From positions 1-52,884 of the forward strand of contig UQID01000017.1 of assembly GCA_900541045.1 (NCBI GenBank): 52,884 bases of DNA, in the 5' to 3' direction. The notes under the pieces were generated by a model, which saw nothing but the letters and a program-made list of their open reading frames with translations, did not search any database and was not told the DNA's origin. Source of the DNA: an uncultured Collinsella sp. Lineage in GTDB: Bacteria > Actinomycetota > Coriobacteriia > Coriobacteriales > Coriobacteriaceae. Below, piece after piece: positions 49,287 through 52,884 of this stretch (positions are counted from its first letter, which is position 1; every line of letters begins with the position of its first letter). The position numbers were made by a program, and so were the translations under genes.

Positions 49287-49983
49287 CGAAAACAAGGGTA
49301 TTCACGCCACGGGGGTATCGCGGCGTGTGTGGATTGCGCTGGTCGCTCTGTGCGTCGCCAATGTCGTAGCGCACCTCATGGTGATGCCGAGCTTGCCTGC
49401 GCAGATTCCCACGCACTGGGGCGCGAACGGCGCTGTCGACGGTTGGGGTCCTAGCTGGATGGCCTCCGCGCTCGGCGTGCTGCCTCTGGCGCTTCTCGCA
49501 ATGTTCTGCGTGGTGCCGCGCATCGACCCCAAAGGTGAGGCATATCGAACCTCGGGCAAGTTCTATCAGGGCTTCGTAATCGCCTTCACCTTGTTTATGT
49601 GCGCCATAAGCTGGTTGGGTGAGCTTACGGTCTGGGGCGTGGTGCCGGCGGTCGGTTCGGTCAACGTGCTGATTTCCGGTGCTGTCGGTCTGCTGTTCAT
49701 CGGCGTAGGCAACTACTTGCCGCGTGTGAAGCGGAACTATACACTCGGTATCAAGACGCCCTGGGCGCTTGCCGATCCCGAGAACTGGCGCCGTACGCAG
49801 CGCTTTGGCGGTGCCTGCTTTATGGTGCTGGGTGTTGGCCTGATTGCGATGGGCGTGGCGGGCAGCGTGCTTTCGAGTGAAGTCGTCGCCGCGGTGATTG
49901 CGGTTCTGGCGTTTGGTTCGGTCGGAGCCGTCTACGTCTACTCGTATCTGCTGTGGCGCAAATCGCAGCGAGCCGCTCGTTAA
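49279..49983 (+). CDS. SdpI/DUF1648-family membrane protein
   Basis: ATG 49279 lies inside the end of the sdpR-like gene; AAGG precedes it. The 234-residue product has about six transmembrane helices. The N-terminal DUF1648 part has LPAQIPTHWGANGAVDGWG, and the later part has GNYLPRVKRNYTLGIKTPWALADPENWRRTQRFGG, the SdpI signature. SdpI gives immunity to the SdpC toxin and acts as signal receptor. No sdpC toxin gene is nearby, so it may protect against toxins from other bacteria or sense another signal. Confidence 0.92.
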   Translation: MNNENKGIHATGVSRRVWIALVALCVANVVAHLMVMPSLPAQIPTHWGANGAVDGWGPSWMASALGVLPLALLAMFCVVPRIDPKGEAYRTSGKFYQGFVIAFTLFMCAISWLGELTVWGVVPAVGSVNVLISGAVGLLFIGVGNYLPRVKRNYTLGIKTPWALADPENWRRTQRFGGACFMVLGVGLIAMGVAGSVLSSEVVAAVIAVLAFGSVGAVYVYSYLLWRKSQRAAR

Positions 49984-50049
49984 GGTTGCGGAAAACTAGC
50001 GTACGCAGTTCATAGTATGTTCCGGGTGACTTTTCCCAGGTAGTATTAG

Positions 50050-50077
50050 GGGGTATGGGCAACCATGCCCCTTTTTT
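50050..50077 (+). terminator. Intrinsic terminator of the sdpRI-like operon
   Basis: GGGGTATGG and CCATGCCCC pair around loop GCAA with one G-T pair, followed by TTTTTT. Confidence 0.9.
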
Positions 50078-50168
50078 CGTTAAGTTTCAGAGCTGGTTTC
50101 CTCATTTCGTTTCCACTAAAGCGAATCAAGAATAGGGAAACAGCAGGTAGAAAGGATAAAACAGGCAA

Positions 50169-51848
50169 ATGGCAGAGTTCATCTACCAGATGTATCAGGC
50201 TCGCAAGGCCCATGGCGACAAGGTGATCCTTGACGACGTGACCCTGAGCTTCTACCCCGGCGCCAAGATCGGCGTTGTGGGTCCCAACGGCATGGGTAAG
50301 TCGACCCTGCTCAAGATCATGGCCGGCATCGAGGAAGTCTCCAACGGCGATGCCAGACTCACCCCCGGCTACACCGTGGGTATTCTGCAGCAGGAGCCGC
50401 CGCTCGACGACGACAAGACCGTCATCGAGAACGTGCGCATGGCATTTGGCGACATGATCGCCAAGGTCGATCGCTTCAACAAGATCGGCGAGGAGATGTG
50501 CGACCCGGATTGCGACATGGACGCTCTCATGGCCGAGATGGGAAAGCTTCAGGACGAGATCGACGCCGCCGACGGCTGGGATATCGATTCCAAGCTCGGC
50601 CAGGCCATGGACGCCCTGCAGCTGCCCGATTCCGACATGCCGGTCAACGTGCTTTCCGGCGGCGAGCGCCGTCGCGTGGCCCTGTGCAAGCTGCTACTTG
50701 AGGCTCCTGACCTACTGCTGCTCGACGAGCCCACGAACCACCTGGACGCCGAGTCGATCCTGTGGCTCGAGCACTTCCTGCACAACTACCAGGGCGCGGT
50801 GCTTGCCGTCACACACGATCGCTACTTCCTGGATAACGTTGCCGAGTGGATCTGCGAGGTCGACCGCGGTCACCTTTATCCCTACAAGGGCAACTACTCC
50901 ACGTATCTGGAGACCAAGGCCGCCCGTATCGAGGCGCAGGGCAACCGCGACGCCAAGCTCGCCAAGCGCATGGAGGCTGAGCTCGAGTGGGTACGCAGCT
51001 CGCCCAAGGCTCGCCAGGCCAAGAACAAGGCCCGTCTGGCTCGCTATGAGGAGATGGAGGCCGAGGCGCGCGCAAGCCAGAAGCTCGACTGGACCGATAT
51101 CCGCATTCCCGTCGGGCCGCGTCTGGGCAACAAGGTTCTCGAGGCCCATCATCTGCACAAGGAGTTCGATGGCCGCGTGCTCATCGATGACCTTTCGTTC
51201 ACCCTGCCGCGCAACGGCATCGTGGGCGTCATCGGCCCCAACGGTGTCGGTAAGACCACGCTGTTCAAGACGATTGTGGGTCTGGAGCCGCTGACTTCGG
51301 GCGAGCTCGAGGTGGGCGAGACCGTCAAGATTTCTTACGTCGACCAGAACCGTTCCGGCATCGATCCCGATAAGAACCTGTGGGAGGTCGTCTCGGACGG
51401 CCTGGACCACATGATGGTCGGCGAGACCGAGGTTCCGAGCCGCGCTTATGTGGCGAGCTTTGGCTTTAAGGGCCAGGACCAGCAGAAGCGCGCTGGCGTA
51501 CTCTCCGGCGGCGAGCGCAACCGTCTGAACTTGGCGCTTACGCTCAAGCAGGGCGGCAACCTGCTGCTTCTCGACGAGCCCACGAACGACCTCGACGTCG
51601 AGACGCTGTCCTCGCTCGAAGCGGCGCTGCTCGAGTTCCCGGGCTGCTCGGTGGTCATTAGCCACGATCGTATGTTCCTGGACCGCGTCGCCACGCACAT
51701 TCTGGCGTGGGAGGGCACCGACGAGAATCCGGGCAACTGGTATTGGTTCGAGGGCAACTTCGAGGCCTATCAGGCCAACCGTATCGAGCGCCTGGGCGAG
51801 GACGCAGCCCAGCCTCATCGTATCCACCGCAAGTTGACGCGTGACTAA
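50169..51848 (+). CDS. ettA: Energy-dependent translational throttle protein EttA (ABC-F)
   Basis: The 559-residue protein has two ABC domains in tandem without transmembrane parts. Domain 1: GPNGMGKST, LSGGERRR, LLLLDEPTNHLDAES. Domain 2: GPNGVGKTT, LSGGERNR, LLLLDEPTNDLDVET. The linker between (about residues 250-320) has the charged helical pair of ABC-F proteins with RLARYEEMEAEA. FIYQMYQARKAHGDK at the start and WYWFEGNFEAYQANR at the end are EttA-specific. It binds the ribosomal E site and couples translation to the ATP/ADP ratio. ATG 50169 follows AGAAAGGATAAAACAGGCAA. Confidence 0.96.
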   Translation: MAEFIYQMYQARKAHGDKVILDDVTLSFYPGAKIGVVGPNGMGKSTLLKIMAGIEEVSNGDARLTPGYTVGILQQEPPLDDDKTVIENVRMAFGDMIAKVDRFNKIGEEMCDPDCDMDALMAEMGKLQDEIDAADGWDIDSKLGQAMDALQLPDSDMPVNVLSGGERRRVALCKLLLEAPDLLLLDEPTNHLDAESILWLEHFLHNYQGAVLAVTHDRYFLDNVAEWICEVDRGHLYPYKGNYSTYLETKAARIEAQGNRDAKLAKRMEAELEWVRSSPKARQAKNKARLARYEEMEAEARASQKLDWTDIRIPVGPRLGNKVLEAHHLHKEFDGRVLIDDLSFTLPRNGIVGVIGPNGVGKTTLFKTIVGLEPLTSGELEVGETVKISYVDQNRSGIDPDKNLWEVVSDGLDHMMVGETEVPSRAYVASFGFKGQDQQKRAGVLSGGERNRLNLALTLKQGGNLLLLDEPTNDLDVETLSSLEAALLEFPGCSVVISHDRMFLDRVATHILAWEGTDENPGNWYWFEGNFEAYQANRIERLGEDAAQPHRIHRKLTRD

Positions 51849-51851
51849 TTT

Positions 51852-51879
51852 GTTACGCGGTTTTACCAAACCGCGTAAC
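51852..51879. terminator. Hairpin after ettA
   Basis: GTTACGCGGTTT and AAACCGCGTAAC form a perfect 12-bp stem with loop TACC, four bases after the ettA stop. There is no clear U tract. Confidence 0.7.
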
Positions 51880-51892
51880 TGCTCGACGCTGC

Positions 51893-51992
51893 GCGGGCCG
51901 CAAGCACCCCATCTTGCCGTTCAAACCGTCGCTCGCGTACCGAAGTACGCGTCGCTCCTCTTTCACGGCAACCTGGGGCACTTGCGGCCCGC
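51893..51992. repeat. 100-base imperfect hairpin
   Basis: The outer arms (GCGGGCCGCAAGCACCCC at 51893 and GGGGCACTTGCGGCCCGC ending at 51992) pair over about 28 bases with few mismatches. The apex is a perfect CGCGTAC-CGAA-GTACGCG hairpin. It lies in the 220-base gap between convergent genes and encodes nothing recognisable. Confidence 0.8.
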
Positions 51993-52028
51993 TCGCTGTT
52001 GGTCACGGAACATCGATGAATGCTAATA

Positions 52029-52065
52029 AAAACGGCTCAAATCCGGGTTTGGATTTGAGCCGTTT
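52029..52065. terminator. Bidirectional terminator for the last gene
   Basis: AAACGGCTCAAATCC and GGATTTGAGCCGTTT form a perfect 15-bp stem with loop GGGTTT, flanked by A and T runs. It ends five bases before the stop of the minus-strand gene. Confidence 0.9.
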
Positions 52066-52069
52066 GTCG

Positions 52070-52873
52070 TTACTGCTCGGGTTCTTCGACTTTGTCGATG
52101 GCCCAGGTGGCTCCGAGACCGCCGGTGGTGTTGCGGCGGATGCGCACGGCAACCTCGCGGCGCTCGCCGGCCTGCGTGTAGCGGAGGGGGAAGATTGCGC
52201 GGTTTCGCGCGGCCTCGATGGTGCCGCGTTCGCGGGCGATCCAGTAGTACTCGCCGACGATGCCGAGCGTGTCGGCGCCGTAGGGGAGATAGGTCGACAA
52301 CTGGTGCAGAAGCGGGCCGGGGCAGAAGACCTCGGTTGCGAAATCGATGGGGAAGTCCTTGGGGATGGTCGGTGCTGCGGGTGCGGGGGCCGGTGCTGCA
52401 GCGGGGGCCGGAGACGGTGCCGGTGCGGGAATTTGGTCGCAAACAGCGGCGGGCACGGATTCGATGACGGGTGCGGGCTCCGGCGTCGCTTCCGGCTTGA
52501 TCGTGGAATCTGCGGGCTCCAGCGTCGTCTTCGGCTTGGTTGTGGAATCTGCGGGCTTCACGGTGACGGGCGCGTCTGCAACTGCGGTTTCAACCTCAAC
52601 CTGCGTCGCGTTCTCGTTCTCGACGCTCGACTTTGCCTCGATGGGCGTGGATGCCATGGTGGTGATGCCGGCGTTTGCGTTCTCGGGGTCATAGACGACC
52701 GTGAGCGAGATGGCGGGCTGCGGCGTCTCGGGCTCCGGCGCCGACTCGGTAGCGCCTTGATCGGCGGGCTCGTCGGACTGATCGTCCTCGGCCTCGCTGC
52801 CAAAGACATCGCTGTTTTGGAACGCAGGTGTCTCGGGCTGGTCAGCGGCTTCTTCGGTTGTCGACTTGGGAGC
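52070..52873 (-). CDS. Pro/Glu-rich protein of unknown function, 5' end missing
   Basis: The frame is open from the stop at 52070 to 52873 with no good start codon before the ATG at 52657. The codons upstream of that ATG keep the same acidic, Pro-rich style (ATESAPEPETPQP, SLTVVYDPENANAG), so the real start lies beyond the window. The C-terminal 95 residues form a folded-looking domain (LPYGADTLGIVGEYYWIARERG, REVAVRIRRNTTGGLGATWAID). The middle is a long disordered linker with PAPAPSPAPAAAPAPAPAAP. No family was recognised. The minus-strand TAA at 52874-52876 just inside the edge is suspect. Confidence 0.65.
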   Translation of the reverse strand, partial: APKSTTEEAADQPETPAFQNSDVFGSEAEDDQSDEPADQGATESAPEPETPQPAISLTVVYDPENANAGITTMASTPIEAKSSVENENATQVEVETAVADAPVTVKPADSTTKPKTTLEPADSTIKPEATPEPAPVIESVPAAVCDQIPAPAPSPAPAAAPAPAPAAPTIPKDFPIDFATEVFCPGPLLHQLSTYLPYGADTLGIVGEYYWIARERGTIEAARNRAIFPLRYTQAGERREVAVRIRRNTTGGLGATWAIDKVEEPEQ

Positions 52874-52884
52874 TTAGTTGAGCT

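Overview
The window is one contig of about 53 kb, roughly 60% G+C, densely packed with short intergenic gaps. Protein sequences and gene content point to an obligately anaerobic gut actinobacterium of the Coriobacteriia, most like Collinsella. The reasons are class III (oxygen-independent) ribonucleotide reduction, ferredoxin-type aldo/keto reductase, DUF3793 next to flavodoxin, Coriobacteria-style surface proteins and the codon use. The assignment is made by eye. No rRNA, CRISPR array, transposase gene or prophage was seen. Both contig edges look unreliable: bases 1-50 are an Illumina Nextera index/adapter, and the last dozen bases put a stop codon into an otherwise open frame.

Layout. (1) 51-7216, minus strand: an operon of four SipW-dependent (TasA/camelysin-like) secreted proteins, the SipW-type signal peptidase, a membrane-anchored McrB-like AAA ATPase and a DUF2357 protein cut by the contig edge. 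(2) 7389-7569: tRNA-Val(GAC) with promoter and terminator. (3) 7884-13124: NrdR-box promoter, nrdD, a nested inverted-repeat region, nrdG, and a folate cluster (folE, HD hydrolase, folB). (4) 13131-20609: YgjP-like peptidase, dipeptidase, slyD with a ureE-like gene, HAD phosphatase, Fur-family regulator, acylphosphatase, Gfo/Idh oxidoreductase, RNase HI and a LysR regulator. (5) 20630-22295: metY with a LysR-type operator and a possible leader peptide. (6) 22506-28514: secreted 3D-like protein, small membrane proteins, ketopantoate reductase family, aldo/keto reductase, a second Gfo/Idh oxidoreductase and endonuclease IV, with two copies of a covarying palindrome. (7) 28574-31767: polar amino-acid ABC importer. 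(8) 31940-36831: a cobalamin riboswitch in front of a 1515-residue surface protein with an alpha/alpha-toroid-like domain. (9) 36972-38703: flavodoxin, DUF3793 and a Cys-rich membrane-anchored HMA protein behind a CsoR-like site. (10) 38725-40693: LexA-box-controlled YolD and Y-family polymerase. (11) 40845-46675: PAP2 phosphatase, half of an Fe-ADH fold, pgi, two HAD hydrolases and a PfkB sugar kinase. (12) 46720-52873: MITE-like element, TatD, TcdA-like protein, a 28-residue hydrophobic peptide, SdpR/SdpI pair, EttA, a long hairpin and a partial Pro/Glu-rich protein.

Two regions stand out as possible undescribed systems. The first is the SipW/TasA-like operon that also encodes a membrane McrB-like motor and a DUF2357 partner, which suggests a surface fibre system coupled to an NTPase normally seen in restriction. 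The second is the riboswitch-controlled surface protein, which could be a bacterial counterpart of intrinsic factor for capturing corrinoids in the gut. Both rest on family resemblance read by eye and need profile searches and structure prediction.
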